Assembly: GCF_029892425.1 (NCBI RefSeq)
Contig: NZ_JARXWB010000034.1
Span: forward strand, 1-64,000
Direction: 5' to 3'
Length of the DNA stretch: 64,000 bases
Source: Bradyrhizobium sp. BR13661
GTDB lineage: Bacteria; Pseudomonadota; Alphaproteobacteria; Rhizobiales; Xanthobacteraceae
The notes under the pieces are model-generated. The model saw only the letters and a list, made by a program, of their open reading frames with translations. It made no database searches and had not been told where the DNA came from. Position numbers and translations under genes: made by a program. Position 1 is the first letter of the stretch. Each line of letters starts with the position of its first letter. Shown here piece after piece: positions 1-9,062 of this stretch.

Positions 1-109
<109 letters not shown>

Positions 110-152
110 ACACCGGTGGAATGGCGGCAAATTACTGCATCTCAGCGCAGAA

Positions 153-1355
153 TCACTCCCCCGCCTGGAGCTTCCTCGGAAACAGCTCCGGCGCGCCTGA
201 CGCCACCAGCCGCGGGCCCTCCGCGGGTGCGTCGCTCTTGCTGAAATCCAGTTCCTCGATTCGCCCCGCGCGCTTTTCGATCTTGTCCGCGGAGATCAGG
301 ATCTGGCGGACGTCCTCGTTGGCGTCGGCAAAATGCTTCTGCAGTTTGAGCACGCGGTCGCGCAGGCGCCCCAGATCGTCGCCGAGCTTGATCACCTCGG
401 TCTGGATCTGGTCGGCAGCATCGCGCATGCGCGCGTCCTTCATGATCTGCTGCATCACCTGGATCGCGAGCATCAAGAGCGAGGGCGACACCAGCACGAC
501 CCTGGCGCGGTAGGCCTTCTGGATCACGTCGTCGAAACCGTCATGGATCTCGGCGTAGACCGATTCAGATGGCACGAACATCAGTGCCATCTCCTGGGTC
601 TCGCCGGTGACGAGGTATTTTTCGGCGATGTCGCTGACATGCTTCATCACGTCGCCGCGCAGCCGTTGCGTGGCGATGCGCTTCTCCTCGTCGGTGCGGG
701 CGTCGTGCAGCGCGGTCATCGCCTCAAGCGGAAATTTCGCGTCGATGCAGAGCGGGCGCTGGTCGGGCAGGAACACGACGCAGTCCGGCCGTTTGCCGGT
801 CGAGAGCGTGAACTGGAATTCGTAAGAGCCCTTCGGCAGGCCGTCCTGGACGATCGCCTCCATCCGCGCCTGACCAAACGCGCCGCGCGACTGCTTGTTG
901 GCGAGCACGTCGCGCAAGGTCGTCACCTGCGTGGTGAGATCGGTGAGGTTCTTGTGCGCGTTGTCGATGATGCCGAGCCGCTCGTGCAGCGCGCGCAGGC
1001 TCTCCATGGTGTTGCGGGTCGAGTGCTCCATCGACTGGCCGACGCGGTGGGTCACCGAATCCAGCCGCTCGTTGACCGCCCGCGCCATCTCCGCCTGGCG
1101 GCCGGCCAGCGTCTGGGTCATGGCATCGGCCCGGCCCGAGGCCTCAGCTTGGGCGCGCAGCACCTGGGCAAGGCGTTCCTCGAGCTCGTCGGCCCGGATC
1201 GCGCTCGCCATCGCGAGTTCCGCGCCGCGCCGCCCTGACCGTGCGATTACGACGGCAATCACCACCAGCAGGATGAGGATAAGGGCGCCGAAGCCGATCA
1301 GCGCATCGATTGTGCGCACCGGCCAGTCGCCCACCATGAAAATGATCTCGTTCAT
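153..1355 (-). CDS. rmuC: DNA recombination protein RmuC
   Basis: RmuC-family protein of 400 residues. The family limits recombination between inverted repeats and has a nuclease-like fold. An N-terminal membrane anchor (about residues 15-38, followed by RSGRRG) leads into a long coiled coil (about 45-160) and then the conserved RmuC core, including GARMEAIVQDGLP and VDAKFPLEA-like (CIDAKFPLEAM) segments. I start it at the ATG at 1355 (MNEIIFMVGDW). The frame stays open far upstream, but that part is antisense to def and fmt and is not protein-like. It is divergent from def across a 171-base gap. Confidence 0.9.
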   Translation of the reverse strand: MNEIIFMVGDWPVRTIDALIGFGALILILLVVIAVVIARSGRRGAELAMASAIRADELEERLAQVLRAQAEASGRADAMTQTLAGRQAEMARAVNERLDSVTHRVGQSMEHSTRNTMESLRALHERLGIIDNAHKNLTDLTTQVTTLRDVLANKQSRGAFGQARMEAIVQDGLPKGSYEFQFTLSTGKRPDCVVFLPDQRPLCIDAKFPLEAMTALHDARTDEEKRIATQRLRGDVMKHVSDIAEKYLVTGETQEMALMFVPSESVYAEIHDGFDDVIQKAYRARVVLVSPSLLMLAIQVMQQIMKDARMRDAADQIQTEVIKLGDDLGRLRDRVLKLQKHFADANEDVRQILISADKIEKRAGRIEELDFSKSDAPAEGPRLVASGAPELFPRKLQAGE

Positions 1356-1422
1356 GACTGCCCTTCTAGCCGATTCGGCCGGTCGCACGAACGAATAGCG
1401 AACATTTCGGGTGAATGCCTCG

Positions 1423-1475
1423 TTAATTTTTATGGTTAACAAAAGCTGAAGTTTTATGGTTAGCGGAGGGTTAAC
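1423..1475. promoter_or_regulatory. CtrA-like half-sites in the rmuC/def divergent region
   Basis: The 171-base gap between rmuC and def has two direct copies of TTTTATGGTTA (1428-1438 and 1452-1462, 24 bp apart) and two GTTAAC sites. ATGGTTAA is the reverse complement of TTAACCAT, the half-site of the alphaproteobacterial cell-cycle regulator CtrA. The spacing does not fit the full TTAA-N7-TTAA box, so this is only suggestive. Confidence 0.25.
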
Positions 1476-1526
1476 GCGTACCAGGCCGCATTGACCGCAT
1501 GTCGCGCGCGGCTTAAATCGCCCGCC

Positions 1527-2051
1527 ATGGCCCTCAGAGAAATCATCATTCTGCCCGACAAGCAGCTGCGTCTGGTCTCCAAGCCGATCGAAAAGGTCAC
1601 GCCGGAGATCCGCAAGCTTGCCGACGACATGTTCGAGACCATGTACGACGCGCCCGGCATCGGGCTTGCGGCGATCCAGATCGCGCAGCCGCTGCGGCTC
1701 ATCACCATGGACCTCGCCAAGCCCAACCAGGACGGCGAGACCAAGCCGGAGCCGCGCGTCTTCATCAATCCGGAGATCATCGCCTCCTCCGAGGAACTGT
1801 CCACTTACGAGGAAGGCTGCCTGTCGATCCCCGAATATTACGAGGAGGTCGAACGTCCGGCGAAGGTGCGCGTGCGCTTCACTGATCTCGACGGCAAGCT
1901 GCACGAGGAGGACGCCGAAGGCCTCTACGCCACCTGCATCCAGCATGAGATCGACCATCTCAACGGCGTGCTGTTCGTCGACTATCTGTCGAAGCTCAAG
2001 CGCGACCGCGTGATCAAGAAGTTCGAGAAAGCCGCCAAGCGCGCGGAGTAA
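1527..2051 (+). CDS. def: Peptide deformylase
   Basis: Removes the N-formyl group from nascent proteins in the cytoplasm. All three family motifs are present: GIGLAAIQ (residues 44-51), EEGCLSIP with the metal-binding Cys, and QHEIDH with the two metal His and catalytic Glu. At 174 residues it has the normal length. I chose the ATG at 1527 (MALREIIILPDK) because it matches the usual family N-terminus; an upstream in-frame start at 1491 adds 12 residues unlike the family. It is followed by fmt, the enzyme that adds the formyl group to initiator tRNA, a common pairing. Confidence 0.96.
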   Translation: MALREIIILPDKQLRLVSKPIEKVTPEIRKLADDMFETMYDAPGIGLAAIQIAQPLRLITMDLAKPNQDGETKPEPRVFINPEIIASSEELSTYEEGCLSIPEYYEEVERPAKVRVRFTDLDGKLHEEDAEGLYATCIQHEIDHLNGVLFVDYLSKLKRDRVIKKFEKAAKRAE

Positions 2052-2090
2052 AGTTGTAAGCGACTGGTGTTGCCGTACGCTCCCCTGCGC

Positions 2091-2224
2091 TCCCTCCCCC
2101 CTTGCGGGGGAGAGGGGTAGCTCAGCAAACGGTCCAACCTGGGCAAGAACTAATCCGCGCTCATTCTGACAGAGCGCGTCGTGCGGCACCCCTCTCCCTA
2201 ACCCTCCCCCGCAAGGGGGGAGGG
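2091..2224. repeat. Paired C-rich/G-rich intergenic palindromes
   Basis: Two GC-rich hairpins lie between def and fmt. The first (about 2091-2116) has the form CCCCCC-TTGC-GGGGG. The second (about 2189-2224) is roughly its reverse complement, with CCTCTCCCTAACCCTCCCCC then GCAAGGGGGGAGGG. They look like a dispersed rhizobial intergenic palindrome and could fold into one long stem. I see no gene here. Confidence 0.6.
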
Positions 2225-2243
2225 AACGTACCGAGTCCTTGTC

Positions 2244-3179
2244 ATGCCCCTTCGCCTGATCTTCATGGGCACGCCCGATTTCTCCGTGCCGACGCTGCTC
2301 GAGCTGGTCGCGCACGGCCACGAGATCGTGGCCGTCTATACCCGTGCGCCGAAGCCGGGCGGCCGCCGCGGGCTGCAATTGCAGCCGACCCCCGTTGAAG
2401 AAGCCGCGCGAAAACTCGGCGTGCCCGTGCTGACGCCGAAGACGTTGAAGACACAGGAAGCGCTCGACGAGTTCAGCGCGTTCGAGGCCGATGCGGCCGT
2501 CGTCGTCGCTTACGGCATGATCCTGCCGCAGGCGATCCTCGATGCGCCCAAGCTCGGCTGCTACAATCTGCACGCCTCGCTGCTGCCGCGCTGGCGCGGC
2601 GCCGCGCCGATCAACCGCGCGATCATGGCGGGCGACGCCGAGAGCGGCGTGATGGTGATGAAGATGGATGTCGGCCTCGACACCGGCGACGTCGCCATGG
2701 CCGAGCGCCTCGCGATTTCCGACAACATGACGGCTGCCGATCTGCACGATCGCCTGTCCCGACTCGGTGCCGATCTGATGGTGCGGGCAATGGCGGCGCT
2801 CGACCGCGGCGGGCTGCAGCTGAAGAAGCAGAGCGAGGATGGCGTCACTTACGCTGCCAAGATCGACAAGGCCGAGGCGCGGATCGACTGGAGCAAGCCC
2901 GCGCACGCGGTGCTGCGTCACATCCATGGCCTGTCGCCATTTCCCGGCGCCTGGGCGGAGCTATCAGGCGTCACCGAGAATGCGCGCGTCAAAATCCTGC
3001 GCTGCGAGCTCGCCAAGGGATCCGGTGCGCCCGGCGAGGTGCTCGACAACCAACTCACCATCGCTTGCGGCGAGGGCGCGATCCGCATCCTCGAGCTGCA
3101 GCGCGAGGGCAAGGCGCGGATGCAGGCGATTGATTTCCTGCGCGGTGTGAAGCTCGAGCCGCCGATGCGGCTTCTCTGA
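2244..3179 (+). CDS. fmt: Methionyl-tRNA formyltransferase
   Basis: Formylates Met-tRNAfMet with 10-formyl-THF for translation initiation. The N-terminal Rossmann-like formyltransferase domain starts RLIFMGTPDFSVPTL. The active-site stretch LHASLLPRWRGAAPI (about residues 108-122) carries the family HxSLLPxxRG motif, and the C-terminal OB-like domain follows from about 205. It has the usual length (311 aa). The stop codon overlaps the truA start by one base (TGATG), suggesting coupled translation. Confidence 0.96.
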   Translation: MPLRLIFMGTPDFSVPTLLELVAHGHEIVAVYTRAPKPGGRRGLQLQPTPVEEAARKLGVPVLTPKTLKTQEALDEFSAFEADAAVVVAYGMILPQAILDAPKLGCYNLHASLLPRWRGAAPINRAIMAGDAESGVMVMKMDVGLDTGDVAMAERLAISDNMTAADLHDRLSRLGADLMVRAMAALDRGGLQLKKQSEDGVTYAAKIDKAEARIDWSKPAHAVLRHIHGLSPFPGAWAELSGVTENARVKILRCELAKGSGAPGEVLDNQLTIACGEGAIRILELQREGKARMQAIDFLRGVKLEPPMRLL

Positions 3180-3916
3180 TGCCCCGCTACAAGCTCACCA
3201 TCGAGTACGACGGCGCGCCGTTCTTCGGCTGGCAGATCCAGGACACGCTGCCCTCCGTGCAGGGCGCGTTGCAGGCAGCGGTGAAGGCGATGACCGGTGC
3301 GGATCTGCGGGTCCATGGCGCCGGCCGCACCGATGCCGGCGTGCATGCGCGCGGCCAGGTCGCCCATGTCGATATCGAGAAGCAGTTTCCGCCCGGTCGC
3401 TTCCGCGACGGATTGAACGCACATCTGCGCCCGCATCCGATCGCGGTGCTGGAGGCGGAGATTGTCCCTGATACGTTCGAGGCGCGTTTCTCGGCCGTGA
3501 AGCGCCACTATCGCTACCGCGTCATCAACACCCGCGCCAATCTCGCGCTCGATTTCGGCCATGCCTGGCGCGTACCGCGCCGGCTCGATGCCGATGCGAT
3601 GCATGCGGCAGCGCAACGCCTGCTAGGCAAGCACAATTTCACGACCTTTCGCGACACCGAGTGCCAGGCCAAATCGCCGGAGAAGACGCTCGACCAGCTC
3701 GACGTCTTTCGCGATGGCCGCGAGATCATCATCGTTACCTCGGCGCGCTCGTTCCTGCACAGCCAGGTGCGCTCGATGGTGGGCTCGCTGGTCTGGGTCG
3801 GCGAAGGCCGCTGGACCGCCGACGATCTCTCCGCAGCGCTCGCTGCACGCAACCGCGCAGCGTGCGGCATCGTCGCGCCGCCGGAGGGGCTGTATCTGAT
3901 GCAGGTGGATTATTAG
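3179..3916 (+). CDS. truA: tRNA pseudouridine(38-40) synthase
   Basis: Makes pseudouridine at positions 38-40 in the tRNA anticodon stem. The sequence opens YKLTIEYDGAPFFGWQ, and the catalytic Asp lies in GAGRTDAGVHA (about residues 47-57). The C-terminal half ends with the typical ALAARNRAACGIVAPPEGLYL segment. It has the usual length at 245 aa. It starts one base inside the fmt stop. Confidence 0.96.
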   Translation: MPRYKLTIEYDGAPFFGWQIQDTLPSVQGALQAAVKAMTGADLRVHGAGRTDAGVHARGQVAHVDIEKQFPPGRFRDGLNAHLRPHPIAVLEAEIVPDTFEARFSAVKRHYRYRVINTRANLALDFGHAWRVPRRLDADAMHAAAQRLLGKHNFTTFRDTECQAKSPEKTLDQLDVFRDGREIIIVTSARSFLHSQVRSMVGSLVWVGEGRWTADDLSAALAARNRAACGIVAPPEGLYLMQVDY

Positions 3917-3935
3917 CGACTGATGCCACCTCTGG

Positions 3936-4025
3936 CGTCATGGCCGGGCTTGTCCCGGCCATCCACGAACTTTCTTGTCGGGGTGGCAAAGAACGTGGAT
4001 GCCCGGGACAAGCCCGGGCATGACG
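3936..4025. repeat. Intergenic palindromic repeat, family A copy 1
   Basis: A 90-base inverted repeat between the convergent truA and dapE genes. Each arm reads CGTCATGGCCGGGCTTGTCC or its complement, ending in CATGACG. A near-identical copy with a different loop lies at 11074-11162. It is probably a dispersed repeat that may also act as a bidirectional terminator. Confidence 0.85.
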
Positions 4026-4051
4026 GCGGAGAGTGTGGCAGGCAGATGTGC

Positions 4052-5218
4052 CTACCCAAAATACCGCGTCAGTATCCCGCGATACACCTTCGTCAGCTTC
4101 TCTAAATCCACCACCGGCACACGCTCGTTGACCTGGTGCATGGTCTGGCCGACCAGCCCGAACTCGATCACCGGGCAATAGCTCGAGATGAAGCGCGCAT
4201 CCGACGTGCCGCCCGATGTCGACAGCTCCGGCTTGCGGCCCGTGACTTCCTCGATCGCGGACACGGCGAGATCGGTGAAGGGACCGGGCTTGGTCACGAA
4301 CACGTTGGAGTTCGACGGCTCCCAGACGATGCGGGCCTTGATGCGGTTGCCGCAGGCTTTTGCGAGTCGCGTCTCGACCAGCTCGCGCAAGGATGCCTGC
4401 GTATGGTTGTCGTTGTAGCGAATGTTGAATTTCGCGCGGGCCTCGCCGGGGATGACGTTGAAGGCCTTGTTGCCGACGTCGACGGAGACGAATTCGAGAT
4501 TGGAGGCCTGGAACTGCGCGCTGCCATGGTCGAGCGGCTCGTCGGAGATCGCCACGATCAGCCGCGAAATATCCGGCACCGGATTGGCCGCGCGATGCGG
4601 ATAGGCGACGTGGCCCTGCACGCCCTCGACCACAACCGTGCCCGACTGCGAGCCGCGGCGGCCGACCTTGATGGTGTCGCCGAGCGTCTCGACATTGGAG
4701 GGCTCGCCCAGCACGCAATGATCGAATTTCTCGCCGCGCTCGGCCGCCCATTTGAGCAGCTTGATCGTGCCGTTGATGGAGACGTCTTCCTCGTCCCCGG
4801 TGATCAGGAACGAGATCGAGCCCTTTCCGTCGGCGCGCGGCTGGCCGCCGTTCGCGGCGAGATGTTCCAGGACGGCTGCGACCGAGCAGGCGATGCCGCC
4901 CTTCATGTCGACCGCGCCGCGGCCGTGCAGGAAACCGTCCTTCACCTCGCCGGAGAACGCGCCGACGCTCCAGGCGCTCTCGTCGCCGGGCGGCACGACG
5001 TCGGTATGGCCGGCAAAGGTGATGTGCGGGCCTTCGGTGCCGATCCGCGCATAGAGATTGTCGACATCAGCGATGCCGTCCTCGCTGAAGGTCACGTGGT
5101 GGCAAATGAAGCCGGCTGCGTTCAGTGCCTTTTCAAGCACGCCCAGCGCACCGGCATCTTCAGGGGTTACTGACGGGCAGCGGATGAGGTCGCGGGCAAT
5201 GGACAGAGCATCGGTCAT
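4052..5218 (-). CDS. dapE: Succinyl-diaminopimelate desuccinylase
   Basis: Zn-dependent M20-family amidohydrolase in the lysine/diaminopimelate pathway; it converts N-succinyl-LL-DAP to LL-DAP. Visible metal-site motifs are FAGHTDVVPPGD (about residues 69-80), GRGAVDMKGG, and TGDEED with the catalytic Glu. The C-terminal STSGGTSDARF segment is typical of DapE. Length 388 aa is normal. Its start overlaps the stop of the upstream DUF805 gene by four bases (ATGA), so the two are probably co-transcribed. dapD lies about 130 bases further upstream. Confidence 0.96.
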   Translation of the reverse strand: MTDALSIARDLIRCPSVTPEDAGALGVLEKALNAAGFICHHVTFSEDGIADVDNLYARIGTEGPHITFAGHTDVVPPGDESAWSVGAFSGEVKDGFLHGRGAVDMKGGIACSVAAVLEHLAANGGQPRADGKGSISFLITGDEEDVSINGTIKLLKWAAERGEKFDHCVLGEPSNVETLGDTIKVGRRGSQSGTVVVEGVQGHVAYPHRAANPVPDISRLIVAISDEPLDHGSAQFQASNLEFVSVDVGNKAFNVIPGEARAKFNIRYNDNHTQASLRELVETRLAKACGNRIKARIVWEPSNSNVFVTKPGPFTDLAVSAIEEVTGRKPELSTSGGTSDARFISSYCPVIEFGLVGQTMHQVNERVPVVDLEKLTKVYRGILTRYFG

Positions 5219-5868
5219 GCGCCCCGCTTAACATGCATGCCGCCGGGTGGGCTAGCGCTGGGCGGGACAAATTCGATCTCGCGCTGCTGGTCCCAGCTTT
5301 TCGCAGGGGATGCGGGTGCGAAGGAGGTCTCGATTTCGGCGAGCGGATCGGGACCGAACCGGTTGTGGCCCGAAGTGCCCGGCACAATGAACAATTCGAC
5401 GAGGCCCCACAGCCACAGCGCGGAGATCGCCCAGTCGAACGGAACGAACCAGCTGGAGGCAGGAAGCAAGTCCGAAAAATGAAAAAGCAGCCGGGGGACG
5501 AAGACGAAGGGAACGATCCACCATCCGCTCCTGTCGCGATCGTGCAGCCGCTTGATCGCGGTCGCGAGGAAGATCCAGAAGAACAGCGACGTGCCGAGTG
5601 CCCTAAGGACCAGGGTCGTGCGATCGGCGGAGGCCAGCGCGCGGTAAGCCCGGGGGTCGACAGCCCTGAAGACGTCGTCGAGGGCGAAATCAAAGTCGAT
5701 GTCGAAGCCGAGCCTGAGGGCGAGGGACGTGCCGCCCTCGATGGCCCGCACGATTTGACCGACGACCTCGAGCAAGCCCGCCAGCAGGGCGACGATCAGC
5801 AGCGCTTGCCACAGCAAAGCGCGGTTGATGCGGCCGTCGAAGCGAAAGAGATACCAGCTCCAGTCCAT
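5215..5868 (-). CDS. DUF805-type inner-membrane protein
   Basis: A 217-residue membrane protein with four likely hydrophobic segments (about residues 18-40, 95-120, 125-140, 145-165). The opening MDWSWYLFRFDGRINR is typical of DUF805 proteins (FxGRxxRxxFW-like), as is the KRLHDRDRSGWW motif. The function is unknown. It overlaps dapE by four bases and lies downstream of dapD, so it may ride in the dap operon without a role in lysine synthesis. Confidence 0.75.
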   Translation of the reverse strand: MDWSWYLFRFDGRINRALLWQALLIVALLAGLLEVVGQIVRAIEGGTSLALRLGFDIDFDFALDDVFRAVDPRAYRALASADRTTLVLRALGTSLFFWIFLATAIKRLHDRDRSGWWIVPFVFVPRLLFHFSDLLPASSWFVPFDWAISALWLWGLVELFIVPGTSGHNRFGPDPLAEIETSFAPASPAKSWDQQREIEFVPPSASPPGGMHVKRGA

Positions 5869-6001
5869 GCGAAGGGCTCCGGGCGGGAGAGACCGTCCGG
5901 AAATTGGTCGCGATGGAGGAAGGGTGGGTTCGATTTCAGAAGCGAATGGCGAGTAGGGCGCGGATGCGATCCGCCACTTGCCACTCGCTATTCGCCTGAC
6001 A

Positions 6002-6847
6002 TCAGTCCCGTAGCAGCTCGTTGATGCTGGTCTTCGACCGCGTGCGCTCGTCGACCCGCTTGACGATCACGGCGCAGGCGGTGCTCGGGCCGATCTGGCC
6101 GTTCTTCATCGGCTTGCCGGGCAGCGCACCGGGCACCACCACCGAATATTCCGGCACCTCGCCCATGAAGATCTCGCCGGTTTCGCGGTCGACGATCTTG
6201 GTCGAGGCGCCCAAAAACACGCCCATGGCCAGCACCGCGCCCTTGCGCACGATCACGCCTTCAGCGACTTCCGAGCGCGCGCCGATGAAGCAATCGTCCT
6301 CGATGATCACGGGCTCGGCCTGCAGCGGCTCGAGCACGCCGCCGATTCCGGCGCCGCCGGAGATGTGCACGCGCTTGCCGATCTGCGCGCAGGAGCCGAC
6401 AGTGGCCCAGGTGTCGACCATGGTGCTCTCATCGACGTAAGCGCCGAGGTTGACGAAGGACGGCATCAGCACGACGTTCCTGGCGATGAAGGCCGAGCGG
6501 CGCACCACCGCGCCCGGCACGGCACGGAAACCGGCCTCGCGAAACCGGTTCGGGCCCCAGCCCTCGAACTTCGAGGGCACCTTGTCCCACCAGTTCGCCT
6601 GGCCCGGACCGCCGGGAATGACGTCCATGTCGTTGAGGCGGAAGGACAGCAGCACGGCCTTCTTCAGCCACTGGTTGACCTTCCACTTGCCATCGGCCCC
6701 GCGCTCGGCAACGCGCGCCTCGCCCTTGTCCAGAATCTCCAGCGACTGGTTCACGGCGTCGCGGACTTCGCCCTTGGTCGCGGTCGAGATGCCGTCACGT
6801 GCCTCGAAGGCGCTGTTGATGGTGGATTCAAGGGCGGACAGGGACAT
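6002..6847 (-). CDS. dapD: Tetrahydrodipicolinate N-succinyltransferase
   Basis: Adds succinyl from succinyl-CoA to tetrahydrodipicolinate in the succinylase branch of DAP/lysine synthesis. It has a left-handed beta-helix acyltransferase fold, with hexapeptide repeats from about residue 105 to 230 and conserved stretches such as NLGAYVDESTMVDTWATVGS and SGGAGIGGVLEP. Length is 281 aa when started at the ATG at 6847 (MSLSALESTI). A longer in-frame start at 6925 adds a non-conserved tail. Confidence 0.95.
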   Translation of the reverse strand: MSLSALESTINSAFEARDGISTATKGEVRDAVNQSLEILDKGEARVAERGADGKWKVNQWLKKAVLLSFRLNDMDVIPGGPGQANWWDKVPSKFEGWGPNRFREAGFRAVPGAVVRRSAFIARNVVLMPSFVNLGAYVDESTMVDTWATVGSCAQIGKRVHISGGAGIGGVLEPLQAEPVIIEDDCFIGARSEVAEGVIVRKGAVLAMGVFLGASTKIVDRETGEIFMGEVPEYSVVVPGALPGKPMKNGQIGPSTACAVIVKRVDERTRSKTSINELLRD

Positions 6848-6952
6848 CGGGATTTCCTCTTGGGAACGGGAATTTTGATGGATTGGGAGGCTTTTTCGGG
6901 ATTTGGGGGGCGGAGTCAAGGCCAACTCCAGTGTCGTCGATACTCCGCTGTC

Positions 6953-6993
6953 GTCCCGGACAAGCGCGCCTCAAGCGCGCGCCGATCCGGGAC
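6953..6993. repeat. Short GTCCCGGA/TCCGGGAC palindrome
   Basis: Inverted repeat of eight bases (6953-6960 and 6986-6993) around a GCGCGCC/GCGCGCG core, within the 263-base gap between dapD and the HAD gene. It looks like a short member of the intergenic palindrome families here. I see nothing else convincing in 6848-7110. Confidence 0.5.
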
Positions 6994-7110
6994 CCAAAGC
7001 CACAGGGAGGGGTTTGGCGAAGACTCGGAGTGATCAGTCTCGTGTGACAACCAACTGCTTGGTTATGGATCCCCGGTCTCCACTGACGCTTGCACGGGAC
7101 GAGACAGCAG

Positions 7111-7803
7111 CTATGTGGCAGAGAGCTTGCCCAAGAACCCCGCCAGATCATCCGTGACATGATCGACATGGGCTGCATCGCGCCCCTCGAGTTCCCAATC
7201 CTCGCGCACCACTTCCTTGGTCCCATCAGGCACCACCAGCACCGTGGTCATGCCGAGCTGATGCGGAACGGTAAGGTTGCGGGCGAGGTCTTCGAACATG
7301 GCTGATCTGGTCGGGTCGACCGCGTGCTGCCGAAGGAATTTCTGATAGGTCTGCGCCGCCGGCTTGGGCTCGAACTCCGCGGCGATAATGTCGAACACGC
7401 CGTCGAAATGCGAGCCGAGACCGAGCCGCGCCAGCACCGCATCGACATGGTCGACCGAGCCGTTGGTCAGGATCAGTTTCCGCCCAGGCAGTTTTGTGAT
7501 GGCCGCGCCGAGCGCCGGGTTCGGCTCCAGCGGCGAATGGTCGATCTTGTGCACGTAGGCGAGATAATCGTCGGCGCGCACGCCATGCAGGGTCATCATG
7601 CCGCGCATGGTGGTGCCGAAGCGCTGGTAATAGTCCTTCTGGATCTTTCGCGCTTCCGCAGGGCCCACGTTCAGCCAGTTGCACACGAACTCGCCGATCC
7701 GCGCATCGACCTGCTGCCAGAGATTGACATGATGCGGATAGAGCGTGTTGTCGAGGTCGAACACCCAGGTGTCGACATGTCTGAAGGCGCGGGGATGGCT
7801 CAT
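7111..7803 (-). CDS. HAD-family pyrimidine 5'-nucleotidase-like protein
   Basis: Haloacid dehalogenase-type phosphatase of 230 residues. Motif I is FDLDNTLYP (about residues 15-23), motif II ILTNGSVDH (about 114-122), and motif III/IV lies around FEDLARN. The DNTLYPH sequence is typical of the SDT1/pyrimidine 5'-nucleotidase subgroup. The likely role is removal of phosphate from nucleotides or damaged metabolites. The substrate cannot be read from sequence. Confidence 0.85.
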   Translation of the reverse strand: MSHPRAFRHVDTWVFDLDNTLYPHHVNLWQQVDARIGEFVCNWLNVGPAEARKIQKDYYQRFGTTMRGMMTLHGVRADDYLAYVHKIDHSPLEPNPALGAAITKLPGRKLILTNGSVDHVDAVLARLGLGSHFDGVFDIIAAEFEPKPAAQTYQKFLRQHAVDPTRSAMFEDLARNLTVPHQLGMTTVLVVPDGTKEVVREDWELEGRDAAHVDHVTDDLAGFLGKLSAT

Positions 7804-7848
7804 CTCAAATCTCTATCGGTTGGCTGAAGCCGCAGCTCCGCCTTCAAT

Positions 7849-7967
7849 CGTCGTCCTGGCGAAAGCCAGGACCCATACTCCGCGGCCCATCAATGGGGCA
7901 CCCGGGTCATCGTTCTTCGCCAAACCCAATCTCGGGGTAATGGGTCCTGGCTTTCGCCAGGACGACG
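7849..7967. repeat. Intergenic palindromic repeat, family B
   Basis: A 119-base element with long inverted ends: CGTCGTCCTGGCGAAAGCC at 7849 onward is repeated as its complement ending at 7967. It lies between the HAD gene and the DUF1036 gene. It is distinct in sequence from family A. Confidence 0.85.
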
Positions 7968-7997
7968 GCGGAGGATGTCGCACCGTCACCGCCACCA

Positions 7998-9062
7998 TCA
8001 CGGCAACGCAAAGCGCAGCGTCTTGCCGCCGCTGCTCATATCCACCACACCAAAGCCCGTTGCCGCAAACCCTCGCGCGCCGCAATCGGTCTGCTCATTG
8101 GTCTCGAACTTGGTCTCGCGCGTGCAGAGCTGCTTGTCGCCGCCCCAGTTCAGCGGCCTGTCCTTCAGCTTGATGGCGCGGTTGTCGGCATCGACGGCTT
8201 CCGCGAAGCTGAAGATCTGCTTCGGCTGGCCGGTCACATCAGGGTGCAGGCACGTCTTGGGATCGATGCGGTACCAGCCGCGGCTGGTCACCGACTTGCC
8301 ATCGTCGGTCGCGATCGCTGCCATCACCTTGTGCGGCGTGTCGTTGCACCAGGTCAGTCCGCTCGGAGACGGCGCTTGCGCCGCATCGACCATGGTCTTG
8401 AACAGATTCGGCGAGGAGACCACCTCAGTGGACAGCCCGCGGCTCTTCAGGAAAGCAGCGAGCGCGGCCTGCGTCTTGGGGCCGTCGACGCCGTCGATCG
8501 CGCCGACATCGTAGCCTGCGATCACCAGCAGCCGCTGGATGCCGGCAAGCCGCGCCTGCTCGTCGTCATATTCGGAGTCTTCGGCGAGATAGGCGACGAG
8601 ATTGCCGTCGTCGCCCTGCGTCGGCGTGATCTGGGTGAAGGGGGCCTGGGTCTGGCCGCTGCGGCACTGCCGCGCCGCCGCGATGACGAAATTCTCCTGC
8701 GCCACGCAGAGCATGTCGTTGCCGTTCTGCGGAATCGGGGACGCACCGTAAACGCCGAGCGCGCGGGCGTTGAGCAGGATGCGATCGGCGGTCAGCGTGC
8801 CCTGCACCACGACGCGGCAGCTGGCGGGATCGATCCTGAACCAGCCCCGCGTCGCGGTCGCCGCCTTGTCGTCGATGCCGATCGCGGCCTCGACGACATA
8901 GGACATGCGGCTGCAGATTTTCAGATCGGCAAAAGCGGGAGCGGAGGAGAAGAACAACGAGACGGCGGCAGCCGGCAGCGTCATCAGGAAGCGCGTCAGA
9001 GCCGAGCGATTTGGTCGCCGCACTCGCCCGGCCATGACAGCGTCTCTCGACTTCTCGCTCAT
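7998..9062 (-). CDS. Secreted DUF1036 tandem protein with peptidoglycan-binding-like domain
   Basis: A 354-residue protein with an N-terminal signal (FLMTLPAAAVSLFFSSAPAFA, cut near residue 45). Two DUF1036-like copies are seen: one near 48-135 (KICSRMSYVVEAAIGI ... TRGWFRIDPASCRVV) and one near 250-350 (CNDTPHKVMAAIATDD ... SRGWYRIDPKTCL). Between them is a short helical peptidoglycan-binding-like segment (LLVIAGYDVGAIDGVDGPKTQAALAAF trimmed: GAIDGVDGPKTQAAL). It is probably periplasmic. The ATG shares one base with the argB stop (TGATG), so it belongs to the argB transcript. The function is unknown. Confidence 0.75.
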   Translation of the reverse strand: MSEKSRDAVMAGRVRRPNRSALTRFLMTLPAAAVSLFFSSAPAFADLKICSRMSYVVEAAIGIDDKAATATRGWFRIDPASCRVVVQGTLTADRILLNARALGVYGASPIPQNGNDMLCVAQENFVIAAARQCRSGQTQAPFTQITPTQGDDGNLVAYLAEDSEYDDEQARLAGIQRLLVIAGYDVGAIDGVDGPKTQAALAAFLKSRGLSTEVVSSPNLFKTMVDAAQAPSPSGLTWCNDTPHKVMAAIATDDGKSVTSRGWYRIDPKTCLHPDVTGQPKQIFSFAEAVDADNRAIKLKDRPLNWGGDKQLCTRETKFETNEQTDCGARGFAATGFGVVDMSSGGKTLRFALP

